Source of the DNA: Pseudomonas fluorescens
Lineage (GTDB): Bacteria; Pseudomonadota; Gammaproteobacteria; Pseudomonadales; Pseudomonadaceae
Length of the DNA: 64,000 nucleotides
Assembly (NCBI RefSeq): GCF_001623525.1
Contig: NZ_CP015225.1
Coordinates: 2,542,001 to 2,606,000 of the forward strand
Reading direction: 5' to 3'
Every line of letters begins with the position of its first letter. The first letter of the stretch is position 1. The translations under genes and the position numbers were made by a program. The notes beneath the pieces were generated by a model. The model saw nothing but the letters and a program-made list of their open reading frames with translations. It was not told where the DNA came from and ran no database searches. Of the stretch, positions 8,771 through 18,696 are shown in pieces.

Positions 8771-9865
8771 CTAGCGCCCCGCCGCCCGCGCCATGCATCG
8801 CTGATAACGCTCATCCACCCGCTTGGCAAACCATGCCGTGGTCAGCTTGCGCGTGATCTTCGGGCTCTTGAGCACGATCCCCGGCAATACCGCCCGAGGC
8901 AACGCCTTGCCCTCGGCCTTGTCAGCCAGTTCGAACACACGCTTGTAGAGCTTGCTGTCCTCGAACGCCAGACTGTCACCCTGCTCCAGTTGATCGCGGA
9001 TGGTCGGGTTGCGCATTCCCAGCGACTTGCCCAGCGTGCGCACCGCCAGTTCCGTGCTGCCCGGCATGATGGAATCGTGGGCGATCAGATCGCCGTCCAG
9101 CGCCAGGGAAATGCCCGACGCTACACTCACCGCATGCTGGAAAGCTGCGTTGCGGCTGGCGTACCACCCGGCATTGAAATCGGCAAAACGATACAACGGC
9201 TCGGTGTAACTCACCGGATAGCCCAGTAAATGCGCGATGCCGAAATACATCCCGCCACGACGACTGAACACTTCGCGACGAATCGAGCCCTCCACCGCGT
9301 AGGGATAATTCCGCGCATTGGCCTGGGCAAACGCGATGCTGACCTGCATCGGCCCACCCGTGTGCACCGGATTGAAACCGCCAAACAGTGTCTTGCCCAG
9401 CGGCACCATGCCGATGAAATCATCGAAAATCCCGCTCAGCTCTTTCTCGCTGCGTGCCGCATTGAGCCGATCGCTGTAGCTTTTGCCGTTGGGCGAACGC
9501 ACCTGGAGTGCGCCACTGACCAACAGCTCCGGAATGTGCACCTTCTCCGCACGGCGGTTGATCTCCTGACGAGCGATCTTGCCCAGCCCCGGCACTGGCG
9601 GATCGGATTGGAACGTCGACTCCTGTTCGGTCACCGCCAGGACAGCACAGATGTTCTGCGTCGTAGAGGGAATCTGCTGGGTCGCAAAGGCCACGTAGAT
9701 GTCAGTCGCCCAGCCTTCGCGATCCGCAGTCTTGGCCGGCAACAACTGCACGATCTGCTTCTTGACCTCAGCGGGTTGACGCTCAGGTTCCTGCGCCTGA
9801 CGGCTGCCGCAACCGGCCAAGGCCAGCAGCGCAGCCAGGCTGATCATCAATCGGTTGAATTGCAT
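8771..9865 (-). CDS. DUF1615 family lipoprotein
   Basis: 364 residues with a lipoprotein signal (MISLAALLALAGCGS, lipobox LAGC near residue 19). The mature region matches the DUF1615 family found in many proteobacteria: EGWATDIYVAFATQQIPSTT, ICAVLAVTEQESTF and a GPMQVSIAFA segment. The EQES..F and GPMQVS pattern resembles lysozyme-like lytic folds (catalytic-type Glu and a GxMQ motif), so a peptidoglycan-related role is plausible but is only inference. Single gene. Confidence 0.8.
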   Translation of the reverse strand: MQFNRLMISLAALLALAGCGSRQAQEPERQPAEVKKQIVQLLPAKTADREGWATDIYVAFATQQIPSTTQNICAVLAVTEQESTFQSDPPVPGLGKIARQEINRRAEKVHIPELLVSGALQVRSPNGKSYSDRLNAARSEKELSGIFDDFIGMVPLGKTLFGGFNPVHTGGPMQVSIAFAQANARNYPYAVEGSIRREVFSRRGGMYFGIAHLLGYPVSYTEPLYRFADFNAGWYASRNAAFQHAVSVASGISLALDGDLIAHDSIMPGSTELAVRTLGKSLGMRNPTIRDQLEQGDSLAFEDSKLYKRVFELADKAEGKALPRAVLPGIVLKSPKITRKLTTAWFAKRVDERYQRCMARAAGR

Positions 9866-9933
9866 GGTGCTCCATCGAGTTCGTTATTCCGGAGCAACCA
9901 TACGATCAAAAGTGGATGCGGGCTATGCCCAAT

Positions 9934-9961
9934 GTGGGAGCTTGCTCGCGAAGGCGGTGGC
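9934..9961. repeat. Partial REP-like element
   Basis: Short GTGGGAGCTTGCTCGCGA arm followed by AGGCGGTGG, part of the second REP class in this genome, in the 122-bp gap between the DUF1615 and hemB genes. Confidence 0.5.
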
Positions 9962-9987
9962 ACGGGCCCCACTGATGCAAGTCGAGA

Positions 9988-10962
9988 TCAGATCCCGCTC
10001 AGCGCCAGGTCCATGGCGAAGTAGGTGAAGATCAGGTCTGCCCCCGCCCGCTTGATTGCGCCAAGGCTCTCGCGTATCACGCGGCCTTCGTCGATGGCGC
10101 CAGCCTGGGCGGCGAACTTGATCATCGCGTATTCGCCACTGACCTGATAAGCCGACAGCGGCAGGTTCGAAGCCTGGCGAATGTCGCGGATGATATCGAG
10201 GTAAGCACCGGCCGGCTTGACCATCAGTGCATCGGCACCTTCCTGCTCGTCGAGCAAGGATTCGCGCAGCGCTTCGCGGCGGTTCATCGGGTTCATCTGG
10301 TAGCTCTTGCGGTCGCCTTTCAACGCGCTACCGCCGGCCTCGCGGAACGGGCCATAGAGTGCCGAGGCGAACTTGGTGGAATAGGCCATGATTGCCGTCT
10401 GGCTGAAACCGGCTTCATCCAGGGCCCGGCGAATGGCCTGGACCTGCCCGTCCATGGCCGCCGATGGCGCGATCACATCGGCACCGGCGCGGGCCGCCGC
10501 CACGGCTTGCTTGCCCAGGTTGACCAGGGTCCGGTCGTTGTCCACTTCATCGCCGTGGAGCACACCGCAGTGACCATGATCGGTGTACTCACAGAAGCAG
10601 GTGTCGGACATCACGACCATCTCCGGCACCGCGTCCTTGCAGATCCCGGCCATGCGCGACACCAGGCCGCGCTCGCTCCAGGTATCGCTGCCATCGTTGT
10701 CCAGGTGATGGGACACACCAAAGGTCATCACCGATTTGATGCCGGCACGGGCGTAGCGCTCGATCTCGCCGGCCAGTTTCGATTCGGGGATGCGCACCAC
10801 ACCGGGCATGCTCTTGATCGGCACAAAATCATCGATTTCTTCTTCGACAAAAATCGGCAGCACCAGGTCGTTCAAGGTGAACTCGGTTTCCTGGAACAGG
10901 CTGCGCAGGCTTGCATTGCGACGCAGACGGCGTGGACGTGCTTCGGGGAACTGGCTGGACAT
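9988..10962 (-). CDS. hemB: Delta-aminolevulinic acid dehydratase (porphobilinogen synthase), zinc type
   Basis: 324-residue HemB, condensing two 5-aminolevulinates to porphobilinogen in tetrapyrrole synthesis. Both Schiff-base lysine regions are present ([14 protein letters not shown] and [11 protein letters not shown]). The metal-binding stretch reads [15 protein letters not shown], the three-cysteine zinc site. The well-studied P. aeruginosa enzyme instead has an aspartate-rich magnesium site, so this may be a second, zinc-dependent HemB paralogue in this organism (inference). Single gene with a 115-bp upstream gap. Confidence 0.93.
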   Translation of the reverse strand: MSSQFPEARPRRLRRNASLRSLFQETEFTLNDLVLPIFVEEEIDDFVPIKSMPGVVRIPESKLAGEIERYARAGIKSVMTFGVSHHLDNDGSDTWSERGLVSRMAGICKDAVPEMVVMSDTCFCEYTDHGHCGVLHGDEVDNDRTLVNLGKQAVAAARAGADVIAPSAAMDGQVQAIRRALDEAGFSQTAIMAYSTKFASALYGPFREAGGSALKGDRKSYQMNPMNRREALRESLLDEQEGADALMVKPAGAYLDIIRDIRQASNLPLSAYQVSGEYAMIKFAAQAGAIDEGRVIRESLGAIKRAGADLIFTYFAMDLALSGI

Positions 10963-11077
10963 GGGACTCCTGGGGCAAATAGGTGCGCGATCACAGGGGG
11001 CAAAGCTTATGCCCTGGTCGGCCAGGGCACAAATACCGGCTGGAAAATAGCGTGTTACCAGCCGGGCAATAATCCCC

Positions 11078-11935
11078 TCACACGGTCAGCGAGCCATTGA
11101 TGCACGTCACCACCGCGCCGCCAATCCAGACGTCATCGCCCAATTGCTCGACATGAATGCGCCCTGCCCGACCCATCGTCAGCCCCTGGCTGACCACATA
11201 GGATGTCGGCGCCAAGCCCTTGGCCAGCATCCATTGCGCGAGCCCGGCGTTCAGGCTGCCCGTGGCGGGATCCTCCGGCATGCCATCACCGGCGATGAAG
11301 CCTCGCACTTCAAAGTGCGCTTCATCGCCATCCACGGCCCGATCCCAAGGTGCGATCACGCCCACGGCCAGATCCAGCAACTGAGGGTAATCGGGGTCGA
11401 GCGTCAGGACCTGTTGGCGATCCTTGAGCATCAAGGCCAGCCAGCCGGCACCGTTATCGACCCATTGCGCCTCGACAATCGCCTCGGCTGCGAGCCCCAA
11501 CCCCTTGCGCACCCGCTCCAGCAGGTCGGCCTCCAACGGACCGGACTTGAGCAAGGGCGGCGCGAGGAATGCCAAGCCATGATCACTGCGGCGAATCCTG
11601 ACCAGGCCGATGCCACATTCCTGCACGATCTCCTGCCCTTTGGGCACGCCTCCGGCTTCCAGCCAGGCGTGACAACTGCCCAGGGTCGGATGCCCGGCAA
11701 ACGGCAACTCGGTCGAGGTGGTGAAAATACGCACCCGGTAATCGGCTTCCGGGTGCTGTGGCGCCAACACGAATGTGGTTTCGCTGAGGTTGGTCCAATT
11801 GGCAAAAGCAGCCATGCGCGAATCACTGAGCCCATCGGCCCCCAGCACCACCGCCAGCGGATTGCCCTTGAGTGGCACGTCGCTGAACACATCCAGTTGC
11901 TTGTAATCGAATCGGCGACTCGTCGGCTGACTCAT
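11078..11935 (-). CDS. PhzF family isomerase
   Basis: 285-residue PhzF-like protein of the diaminopimelate-epimerase fold. Visible are the N-terminal [34 protein letters not shown] with the catalytic-type glutamate, [11 protein letters not shown], and [20 protein letters not shown] in the second half. In phenazine producers PhzF isomerises a dihydro-hydroxyanthranilate, but no other phz gene is near, so the substrate here is unknown. Its start overlaps the end of the upstream glutathione transferase gene by four bases, so they are co-transcribed. Confidence 0.85.
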   Translation of the reverse strand: MSQPTSRRFDYKQLDVFSDVPLKGNPLAVVLGADGLSDSRMAAFANWTNLSETTFVLAPQHPEADYRVRIFTTSTELPFAGHPTLGSCHAWLEAGGVPKGQEIVQECGIGLVRIRRSDHGLAFLAPPLLKSGPLEADLLERVRKGLGLAAEAIVEAQWVDNGAGWLALMLKDRQQVLTLDPDYPQLLDLAVGVIAPWDRAVDGDEAHFEVRGFIAGDGMPEDPATGSLNAGLAQWMLAKGLAPTSYVVSQGLTMGRAGRIHVEQLGDDVWIGGAVVTCINGSLTV

Positions 11936-12630
11936 TCTGGAATCTTCAACCCGCGCGCCACAGCCGGTCGGGCCAGGAAGCGCTCCAGTACCCGCGTCAC
12001 ATTGGGGAAATCCTGGATACCGACCAAATCACCGGCCTCGTAAAAGCCGATCAAGTTGCGCACCCAGGGGAACGTGGCGATATCAGCAATGGTGTAGCGC
12101 TCGCCCATGATCCAGTCGCGCCCTTGCAGACGGCCATCGAGCACCTTGAGCAGGCGTTTGCTTTCCTCGACGTAGCGATCGCGTGGCCGCTTGTCCTCGT
12201 AGTCCTTGCCGGCAAGCTTGTTGAAGAACCCCAACTGCCCGAACATCGGCCCGATGCCACCCATCTGGAACATCAGCCACTGGATCGTCTCGTAGCGCGC
12301 CGCCGACTCCTGGGCCAGCAACTGCCCGCTCTTGTCCGCCAGATAAATCAGGATCGCCCCCGACTCGAACAACGCCAACGGCTGGTCGCCCGGCCCATGG
12401 GGATCGAGAATCGCCGGGATCTTGTTGTTGGGGTTCAGGGAAAGGAACTCGGGCGATAGCTGATCGTTGCTGGCGAAGTCCACTTTGTGGGGCTCGTACG
12501 GCAGGCCGATCTCTTCCAGCATGATCGAGACCTTCACGCCGTTGGGGGTGGGCAGGGAGTAGAACTGGATCCACTCCGGGAACTGGGCAGGCCATTTCTC
12601 GGTGATGGGGAATGGGGTCAAGTCGGGCAT
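11932..12630 (-). CDS. Nu-class-like glutathione S-transferase (YghU/YfcG type)
   Basis: 232 residues from the ATG at 12630 (MPDLTPFPITEKWPAQFPEW). It has the Nu-class hallmarks TPNGVKVSIMLEEIGLPYEPHKVDF, SLNPNNKIPAILDP and LFESGAILIYLADK. These enzymes have disulfide-bond reductase activity with glutathione. A longer start 21 codons upstream gives an unlikely leader. First gene of a two-gene unit with phzF. Confidence 0.88.
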   Translation of the reverse strand: MPDLTPFPITEKWPAQFPEWIQFYSLPTPNGVKVSIMLEEIGLPYEPHKVDFASNDQLSPEFLSLNPNNKIPAILDPHGPGDQPLALFESGAILIYLADKSGQLLAQESAARYETIQWLMFQMGGIGPMFGQLGFFNKLAGKDYEDKRPRDRYVEESKRLLKVLDGRLQGRDWIMGERYTIADIATFPWVRNLIGFYEAGDLVGIQDFPNVTRVLERFLARPAVARGLKIPE

Positions 12631-12948
12631 GGGGTCGGCTCGGAAATGAAGGAAAGCCCCGAGGATAATCCAAGATGTACGGGACGGCATCACTGCCCGT
12701 CACGGTATTCACATCGGCTTTTCTTAAATCCGCAACATCCTGTCGCTAACATTCGCCCTACCTCCCCACAGGAGGCCTTACAGTGCACCGGGACTAGCCA
12801 GGATCGAACCAAAGGGCTTGAAGAGACTCTGAGCAATGCCCCCGAGGATTCAACGCGGCGTAACGACAGGGAAAACACCCGAGGCCAGCCGCTTCGCGGT
12901 GCCAGGGTTTGTCAGCCTGACTCATGAGTGCTGAAGAATAACTATTCG

Positions 12949-13623
12949 ATGATGAACCCACTGAATTTCGCCAGACGCTTCAAACACCGCTCGTGGCTGC
13001 TGCTGCCGACGCTGCTTGTGGTCTGTGGCCTGGGGCTGGCGCTGGAATCCAGCATCAGCCGCGCCCAACCAGCCGACGGCGTGCAGACCCTGGTGTTCCT
13101 GCGTCATGCCGAGAAACCCGCCGGTGGCCTGGGCCAGCTCAACTGCCAGGGTCTCAACCGCGCCATCGACCTGGCCACCCTGCTGCCGGAAAAATTCGGC
13201 AAGGCCGACTACGTGTTCGCGGCCAACCCGACCCGCAATGTCGAAGAGGGCGAGCTGGACAATTCCTATAGCTATATTCGCCCGCTGATGACCATCAGCC
13301 CCAGCGCCATCAAGCTCGGGTTGCCGGTGAACATCAATTATTCGGCCAACGACACCAGCGACCTGGCTGAGGAACTGCTGCACGACAAGTACCACAACGC
13401 CACCATCTATACCGCCTGGTCCCATGGCTACCTGCCGGAACTGATCAACACGGTCGCCGCAGAGGCGGTGGGCAAGAAGCAAACCATTACCGATGACTGG
13501 GCGTCAGGCGATTTTGACTCGCTGTACGTGCTGACCCTGACCTGGCACAACGGCAAGGCCAGCCTCACCAGCCAGAGCTACAAGCAAGGTTTGGACAATG
13601 GCAAGCAAGCCTGTCCGACCTGA
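12949..13623 (+). CDS. Histidine phosphatase family protein, membrane anchored or secreted
   Basis: 224 residues with a hydrophobic N-terminus (WLLLPTLLVVCGLGLALE, about residues 12-29) and a phosphoglycerate-mutase-like fold: FLRHAEKPAGG carries the catalytic RH motif, and AWSHGYLPELI holds the second histidine. The protein is therefore likely periplasmic. GTG at 12928 is an alternative start; ATG 12949 is preferred because it gives a cleaner signal and has GAAG upstream. The 255 bp before it (12694-12948) contain no gene I can support. Substrate unknown. Confidence 0.8.
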   Translation: MMNPLNFARRFKHRSWLLLPTLLVVCGLGLALESSISRAQPADGVQTLVFLRHAEKPAGGLGQLNCQGLNRAIDLATLLPEKFGKADYVFAANPTRNVEEGELDNSYSYIRPLMTISPSAIKLGLPVNINYSANDTSDLAEELLHDKYHNATIYTAWSHGYLPELINTVAAEAVGKKQTITDDWASGDFDSLYVLTLTWHNGKASLTSQSYKQGLDNGKQACPT

Positions 13624-13630
13624 TCATCAG

Positions 13631-13654
13631 TGTGGGAGCTTGCTCGCTCCCACA
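13631..13654. repeat. REP-type hairpin acting as a bidirectional stop
   Basis: Perfect hairpin TGTGGGAGC-TTGCTC-GCTCCCACA lying in the 33-bp gap between the convergent phosphatase and selU genes. Confidence 0.75.
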
Positions 13655-13656
13655 GG

Positions 13657-14763
13657 TCACCCTCCTCGGGCCGCCCGCTCCCGCAGATATTCCAGCACCG
13701 CCGCCTGCTCTCCCGAGAACTCGATCCGCAGCCCCTTCTTTTCCCGCTGGAACACGTACATCGGGTCGTAATACTCACGCAGCAGGCCTTCGATCCAACC
13801 GCGATGCACGTCGACGGCACCGCTGTGGGCCTGCTCGGCCAGGGCAGTTTCCAGGATGTCCTTCAAGCGCCGGTGACGGTCACCGCCCAGGCGCTTGTGG
13901 ATGTTGTCCAGGCTTGCCAGCAATCGCTCGGAAAACAGTGCGAAACCTTCGTCGCCATGTACGGCGACAAATTCAGCGCACAGGTCGATGACGTAATCCT
14001 GCAGGATCCGCTCGACCCGATGCTCCAGGCTGTCTTCCAGCCAGACCATCGGAACCTGCTGCATGCGCTGGTACAAAGGCAGCGGCAAGGCGCAACTGCC
14101 GACCGCACGGCTCTCATCCTCAAGCACGAATTGTTCGATGCCGCTGGCGCGTTTTTTCAGTACGTCCACGGCCAGGCGGTTTTCAAAATCGATGTTGGAA
14201 GGCTGGCCGGTGGCGCGTTTGCCGAAGCTGGAACCGCGATGGTTGGCATAACCTTCCAGATCCAGGCTGTTGCTCAGTTGAGCCAGCGCTTCGGTCTTGC
14301 CGGTGCCGGTCATGCCGCCCAGCAGCACCAGGTCGCACTGGGCAACCGCCTGTTCGACCGTGTCCAGCAAAAAGCTGCGCATGGCCTTGTAGCCACCGCC
14401 GACCCTGGGGTAATCAATGCCCGCTTCGTCCTTGAGCCACTGCTGGACGATCTGCGAACGCAAGCCGCCGCGAAAGCAATACAGCACACCGTCGGGATGG
14501 GTCTTGGCGAACTCGGCCCAGGCCTGGATGCGTTCGGCCTTGATTTCACCGGACACCAACTGATGCCCCAGGACAATGGCCGCCTGCTGCCCCTGCTGTT
14601 TGTAGCAGGTGCCGACGCGTTGCCGTTCGCTGTCGGTCATCAACGGCAGATTGACCACGCCGGGGAAGGCCCCCTTGATGAACTCGATCGGGGCGCGTGT
14701 GTCCATCATCGGCCGGTCATTGAGGAAGATATCGCGGTAATCGGTGATGTCATGGCTCATCAA
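13657..14763 (-). CDS. selU: tRNA 2-selenouridine synthase
   Basis: 368 residues, also named MnmH. It replaces sulfur by selenium in 2-thiouridine at the wobble position of certain tRNAs via a geranylated intermediate, using selenophosphate. The N-terminal rhodanese domain has [10 protein letters not shown] with the catalytic cysteine (about residue 95), followed by the P-loop [12 protein letters not shown]. It overlaps the selD stop by four bases (14760-14763), so selD-selU is one operon with donor and user together. Confidence 0.95.
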   Translation of the reverse strand: MMSHDITDYRDIFLNDRPMMDTRAPIEFIKGAFPGVVNLPLMTDSERQRVGTCYKQQGQQAAIVLGHQLVSGEIKAERIQAWAEFAKTHPDGVLYCFRGGLRSQIVQQWLKDEAGIDYPRVGGGYKAMRSFLLDTVEQAVAQCDLVLLGGMTGTGKTEALAQLSNSLDLEGYANHRGSSFGKRATGQPSNIDFENRLAVDVLKKRASGIEQFVLEDESRAVGSCALPLPLYQRMQQVPMVWLEDSLEHRVERILQDYVIDLCAEFVAVHGDEGFALFSERLLASLDNIHKRLGGDRHRRLKDILETALAEQAHSGAVDVHRGWIEGLLREYYDPMYVFQREKKGLRIEFSGEQAAVLEYLRERAARGG

Positions 14764-15794
14764 GACACCTCGACCGCATAACCCTGTCGCTCGACCAGTT
14801 CGCCGATAGGTTCCAGCGCCAGCCCGAGTTCAGCGGCAACCTGCAGGAACTCACTTTCGCCTTCCGGGGTGACGGCAATCAGCAGGCCGCCGCTGGTCTG
14901 TGGGTCACACAGCACGCGCTTGTGCAGTTCCTGGAGCCGACCGACCTTGCTGGCGTAGCTGTCGTAGTTGCGCAGCGTACCGCCCGGCACACACCCCTGG
15001 TCGAGGTAGTACTCGACACCCGGCAAGCGTGGCACCGCGTCATAGCGGATGCGCGCGGTCAGTTGGCTGCCGTCGGCCATTTCCACCAGGTGACCGAGCA
15101 GGCCGAAACCGGTGACGTCGGTCATCGCCGTCACACCGTCGAGCTTGCCGAAGCGGCTGCCGGGTTTATTGAGGGTGCACATCCAGTCACGGGCCAGGCC
15201 AACATCGGTGGCGCGCAGCTTGCCTTTCTTTTCCGCCGTGGTGAGGATGCCGATGCCCAGGGGCTTGGTCAGGTACAGGCGGCAACCGGCGGTGGCCGTG
15301 TCGTTGCGTTTCATATGGCGCTTTTGCACCAGGCCTGTGACCGCCAGGCCGAAAATCGGCTCAGGCGCGTCGATCGAATGCCCGCCGGCCAGGGGAATAC
15401 CGGCCTCGTCGCACACGGAGCGACCGCCGCGAATCACTTCCCGAGCAATTTCCGGGGCCAATACGTTGACGGGCCAACCGAGAATCGCAATGGCCATCAG
15501 CGGGTCACCGCCCATGGCGTAGATGTCGCTGATGGCATTGGTGGCGGCGATGCGACCGAAATCGAAAGGATCATCGACAATCGGCATGAAAAAATCGGTG
15601 GTCGAGACCACCCCGCGCTCCTCGTCGATGGCGTACACCGCAGCATCGTCCCGGGACGCATTGCCGACCCACAAATTGGGATCAAGGTTCTGCGCACCGC
15701 TGCCGGCCAGGATCACTTCCAGTACCTGGGGCGAAATCTTGCAGCCGCAACCGGCACCGTGGCTGTACTGGGTCAGGCGAATCGGCTCGCTCAT
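14760..15794 (-). CDS. selD: Selenide, water dikinase (selenophosphate synthase)
   Basis: 344 residues making selenophosphate from selenide and ATP. Start ATG at 15794 ([19 protein letters not shown]) is chosen over the in-frame ATG two codons upstream because AGAGGT then sits 6 bases away. The catalytic GAGCGCK segment carries a normal cysteine, not selenocysteine (no in-frame TGA). An ATP-binding [16 protein letters not shown] region follows. It supplies selenophosphate to SelU and to any selenoprotein synthesis. Confidence 0.95.
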   Translation of the reverse strand: MSEPIRLTQYSHGAGCGCKISPQVLEVILAGSGAQNLDPNLWVGNASRDDAAVYAIDEERGVVSTTDFFMPIVDDPFDFGRIAATNAISDIYAMGGDPLMAIAILGWPVNVLAPEIAREVIRGGRSVCDEAGIPLAGGHSIDAPEPIFGLAVTGLVQKRHMKRNDTATAGCRLYLTKPLGIGILTTAEKKGKLRATDVGLARDWMCTLNKPGSRFGKLDGVTAMTDVTGFGLLGHLVEMADGSQLTARIRYDAVPRLPGVEYYLDQGCVPGGTLRNYDSYASKVGRLQELHKRVLCDPQTSGGLLIAVTPEGESEFLQVAAELGLALEPIGELVERQGYAVEVS

Positions 15795-15996
15795 GGGCAT
15801 ACCTCTGGTCAGTCAAGATGACCGATTCTATCAGCAACGCCACCGCCTCAGTGCCGCGTCGATCACATGCCCCTGCAACACGTTGGTGCCCCTTCACCCG
15901 ACACTGCCGAATTCGGTGCACCGAGCCTGACCAACACGACAGGAAAAAAGCCTGAACCCCATGCATTTCAAGCCAATACAAAAAATTGGTACGACA

Positions 15997-16014
15997 TGTG
16001 CAAACGTTTGCGCA
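15997..16014. promoter_or_regulatory. PurR/LacI-type palindromic operator upstream of tsx
   Basis: TGTGCAAACGTTTGCGCA, with a perfect 12-bp core GCAAACGTTTGC (16000-16011), lies about 80 bp before the nucleoside channel gene. The core is identical to the centre of the E. coli PurR operator and is typical of LacI-family sites. No LacI-family gene is in the window. Function as a purine or nucleoside-responsive operator is inferred from the target gene. Confidence 0.6.
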
Positions 16015-16093
16015 ATCGATCCTGCGCAGCGGATCGATGGTCTTTCTTCAACCACGGAACCCGGGCTTCGGCCCACACGAACAAGGACTTTCC

Positions 16094-17044
16094 ATGCACT
16101 GCACTTCCCGGTGTCGCGCTACACCCGGCGTATTGGCAGCCGCCCTGCTACTGACCGCCGTTACCGGACTACTCAGCACCACGGTCCAAGCCCAGACCGC
16201 CGAGGCGTCCGCCCAGGGCGAAGCCCTCAGCCCCGAGGCCACCCCCTCGAAAAAAGGCGTCTACCTGTCGGACTGGTACAACCAGGACCTGACGCTCATC
16301 GGCAGCAAGGACATCAGCTTCGGCCCGCAACCGGTCGACGATGTCTATCTGGAATATGAATACTTCGGACGCAAAGGGCCCTTCGAGCTCTATGGCTACG
16401 TCGACATTCCAAAGATTTTCAACATTGGCAACAGTCACGACAAAGGGGTGTGGGACCACGGTTCTCCCGTGTTCATGGAGCACGAACCGCGTATTTCCAT
16501 CGACTACCTGGCCGGCCGCAGCCTGGCCATCGGGCCGTTCAAGGAATGGTATGTGGCGTTCGACTGGATCTACGATCACGGCAGCAACAGCGCCAATCGC
16601 GCGAACACCTTGTACAGCGGGCTGGGCACCGACATCGACACCCACTCGAGGGTCAACCTGTCGGCCAACTTCTATGGCCGTTATCAATGGGAAAACTATG
16701 GCGCCAGCAATGAATACTCCTGGGACGGCTACCGCGCCCAGCTCAAATACATCGTGCCGATCAGCCAGTTCAGCAACGGCGCATCCCTGACTTACATTGG
16801 TTTCACCAACTTCGACTTCGGTTCGGACCTGCACAAGGACAACCCCGCCCGCACCGCCAACGCGACGGTCGCCACCAACGTTTTGCTGTATTCGTTCACG
16901 CACCTGCGCTTTACGCTGGTGGGCCGTTACTTCCACAACGGCGGCAACTGGCAGGACGGCAGTGAGCTTAACTTTGGCGACGGCAACTTCCGCGCCCGCT
17001 CCGATGGCTGGGGATACTACGCCGGGGTTGGCTATCAATTCTGA
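16094..17044 (+). CDS. tsx: Nucleoside-specific outer membrane channel, Tsx family
   Basis: 316 residues from ATG 16094, which follows AAGGA at 6 bp and starts a signal peptide ending near TVQAQTAEA. The mature barrel shows the Tsx/OmpK pattern: YLSDWYNQDLTLIG, an ELYGYVDIPKIFN strand, HDKGVWDHGSPVFMEHEPR, and a C-terminal aromatic ending GVGYQF. Tsx channels take nucleosides across the outer membrane. The nucleoside permease gene 45 bp downstream on the same strand supports this. A longer start at 15986 would cover the operator and is rejected. Confidence 0.88.
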   Translation: MHCTSRCRATPGVLAAALLLTAVTGLLSTTVQAQTAEASAQGEALSPEATPSKKGVYLSDWYNQDLTLIGSKDISFGPQPVDDVYLEYEYFGRKGPFELYGYVDIPKIFNIGNSHDKGVWDHGSPVFMEHEPRISIDYLAGRSLAIGPFKEWYVAFDWIYDHGSNSANRANTLYSGLGTDIDTHSRVNLSANFYGRYQWENYGASNEYSWDGYRAQLKYIVPISQFSNGASLTYIGFTNFDFGSDLHKDNPARTANATVATNVLLYSFTHLRFTLVGRYFHNGGNWQDGSELNFGDGNFRARSDGWGYYAGVGYQF

Positions 17045-17089
17045 GCAAGCTGTAGAAGCACCACTTCGATCCATGGAGGTCACGAATAC

Positions 17090-18115
17090 ATGATCAATCG
17101 CCTGTCTATTTCAATCGGCCTGGCCTGCACGGCTCTATTCTGCTCGACCGCCGGGGCCGCACCGCCGCTTCAACCCAAAGTGATGCTGATCACGATGTTC
17201 GCTCCTGAAGCGCAGAACTGGATCGATCGCCTCGAACTCAAGACTGAAATCCGCGTGCCGGGACTTTCCGCCGAATACCCGACGATCCGCTGCAATGCCG
17301 AACGAGTCTGCCTGCTGATTACCGGCATGGGCCAGACCAACGCCGCAGCCTCGACACTGGCCCTGGCCTTCTCCCCCACCGTCGACCTGCGCAAAAGCTA
17401 TTTCCTGGTGGCCGGGATCGCCGGCATCAACCCGCACCACGGCACACTTGGCACAACCGCCTGGGCCCATTACCTGGTGGAGTTCGGCACCCAATGGGAG
17501 CTGGATTCGCGGGATGTGCCCAAGGACTGGCCTACCGGCTACCTGGGCATCAACACCAAGGGGCCGAACGAAAAACCGCCGCTGGACTACAAGACGGAAG
17601 TCTTCGAACTCAACCCGGCCCTGCAAGCCAAGGCCTTTGCCCTCAGCCAGAAGGTAACCTTGGCGGAAAGCAAGGAATCGGCGGCCTGGCGCTTGAAGTA
17701 TCCGTACGCCCCGGCCAACCAGCCGCCGGTGGTGACCCGCTGCGACACCCTGGCCGGTAACACCTGGTTCTCCGGTACGCGCCTGAGCGAGCGCGCCGAA
17801 GTCTGGACGCGCCTGCTCACCGACAACAAAGGCGTCTACTGCACCACCCAACAGGAAGACAATTCCACCTACGAGGCCTTGCTCCGCGCCAGCCGCGAAG
17901 GTCGGGTGGACATCAACCGGCTGGCCGTGCTGCGGGCCGGGTCCGATTTCGATCGCCCCGAGCCCGGCGGCAACGAAGTGGACAACCTGCTCAAATACGC
18001 CGACCAGGGCGCGTTCGTCCCGGCACTGGAAAACCTGTTCCGCACCGGCAACCCGCTGGTGCAGGACATTGTGAAGAACTGGTCGGTGTGGAAGGACGGC
18101 GTGCCTGGCCTTTGA
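17090..18115 (+). CDS. NUP family purine nucleoside permease
   Basis: 341 residues with a signal peptide (ACTALFCSTAGAAPPLQ). The body matches the NUP family, known from fungal purine nucleoside permease and bacterial homologues: KVMLITMFAPEAQNWIDRL, LLITGMGQTNAAASTLALAF, YFLVAGIAGINPHHGTLGT. The fold resembles nucleoside phosphorylases, so a periplasmic nucleoside-binding or cleaving role is possible. It is co-directional with tsx and probably in the same operon, giving a nucleoside uptake pair. Confidence 0.82.
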   Translation: MINRLSISIGLACTALFCSTAGAAPPLQPKVMLITMFAPEAQNWIDRLELKTEIRVPGLSAEYPTIRCNAERVCLLITGMGQTNAAASTLALAFSPTVDLRKSYFLVAGIAGINPHHGTLGTTAWAHYLVEFGTQWELDSRDVPKDWPTGYLGINTKGPNEKPPLDYKTEVFELNPALQAKAFALSQKVTLAESKESAAWRLKYPYAPANQPPVVTRCDTLAGNTWFSGTRLSERAEVWTRLLTDNKGVYCTTQQEDNSTYEALLRASREGRVDINRLAVLRAGSDFDRPEPGGNEVDNLLKYADQGAFVPALENLFRTGNPLVQDIVKNWSVWKDGVPGL

Positions 18116-18145
18116 TCTGACGAGTGCCTGTTTGGAATGGCCCCC

Positions 18146-18240
18146 TGTGGCGAGGGAGCTTGCTCCCGCTGGGTCGCGTAGCGGCCCCGGCTTTTTGCGG
18201 CTGCTTCGCAGCCGAGCGGGAGCAAGCTCCCTCGCCACAG
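18146..18240. repeat. REP pair
   Basis: Inverted doublet of the GTGGCGAGGGAGCTTGCTCC REP after the nucleoside operon. Confidence 0.85.
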
Positions 18241-18352
18241 GGAAAATGAGAACGGCAGAAGTTGGGGCTAATCTCTACAGATCACCCAATGGAATTTTCC
18301 ATCCCGGGCGGGATCATTTGAACATCAACCGCGCGTACCCAGGAGACCGCCG

Positions 18353-18637
18353 ATGCCTCTCGCCCGATCCTCCGTCGACAGCACTCACCTTGACTACGGT
18401 CTCGACACGCTGCTTGGTCGCAATACCAAAAGCATCAACTGTCAGTACGAGGTCAAGCACCTCGACGACGACAAACCGGTGTGGTTCGTGTTGCACGTTC
18501 ATCCACCGATGCCGGACGACCTGGACAAGGCCCAGATCGTGACGTTCTACGCCGAGGGCCGGCACCTGAGCGGCATCGTGCGAAGTACGAAGCGCCTGGC
18601 CGACGACAGCCTGCAATTGGACGTGGAACCCGACTGA
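18353..18637 (+). CDS. Conserved small protein of unknown function
   Basis: 94 residues, acidic, no signal peptide or membrane segment. The sequence reads as an alternating beta pattern (VWFVLHVHPPMPDDLDKAQIVTFYAEGRHLSGIV). I do not recognise the family. Start ATG follows AGGAG. Codon use is like the neighbours, so it is likely a real gene. Monocistronic. Confidence 0.65.
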   Translation: MPLARSSVDSTHLDYGLDTLLGRNTKSINCQYEVKHLDDDKPVWFVLHVHPPMPDDLDKAQIVTFYAEGRHLSGIVRSTKRLADDSLQLDVEPD

Positions 18638-18696
18638 GTGCTCCAGGCCGGGTTCCCACGGTAATCGAGCGGGTCCTTACGTATGTCGCGAAGTAC

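Noticed and set aside
12783..12797. GTG-CAC-CGG-GAC-TAG mini-frame behind AGGAGG
   Set aside because: Only four codons, with no attenuator structure or known leader pattern. Likely chance.
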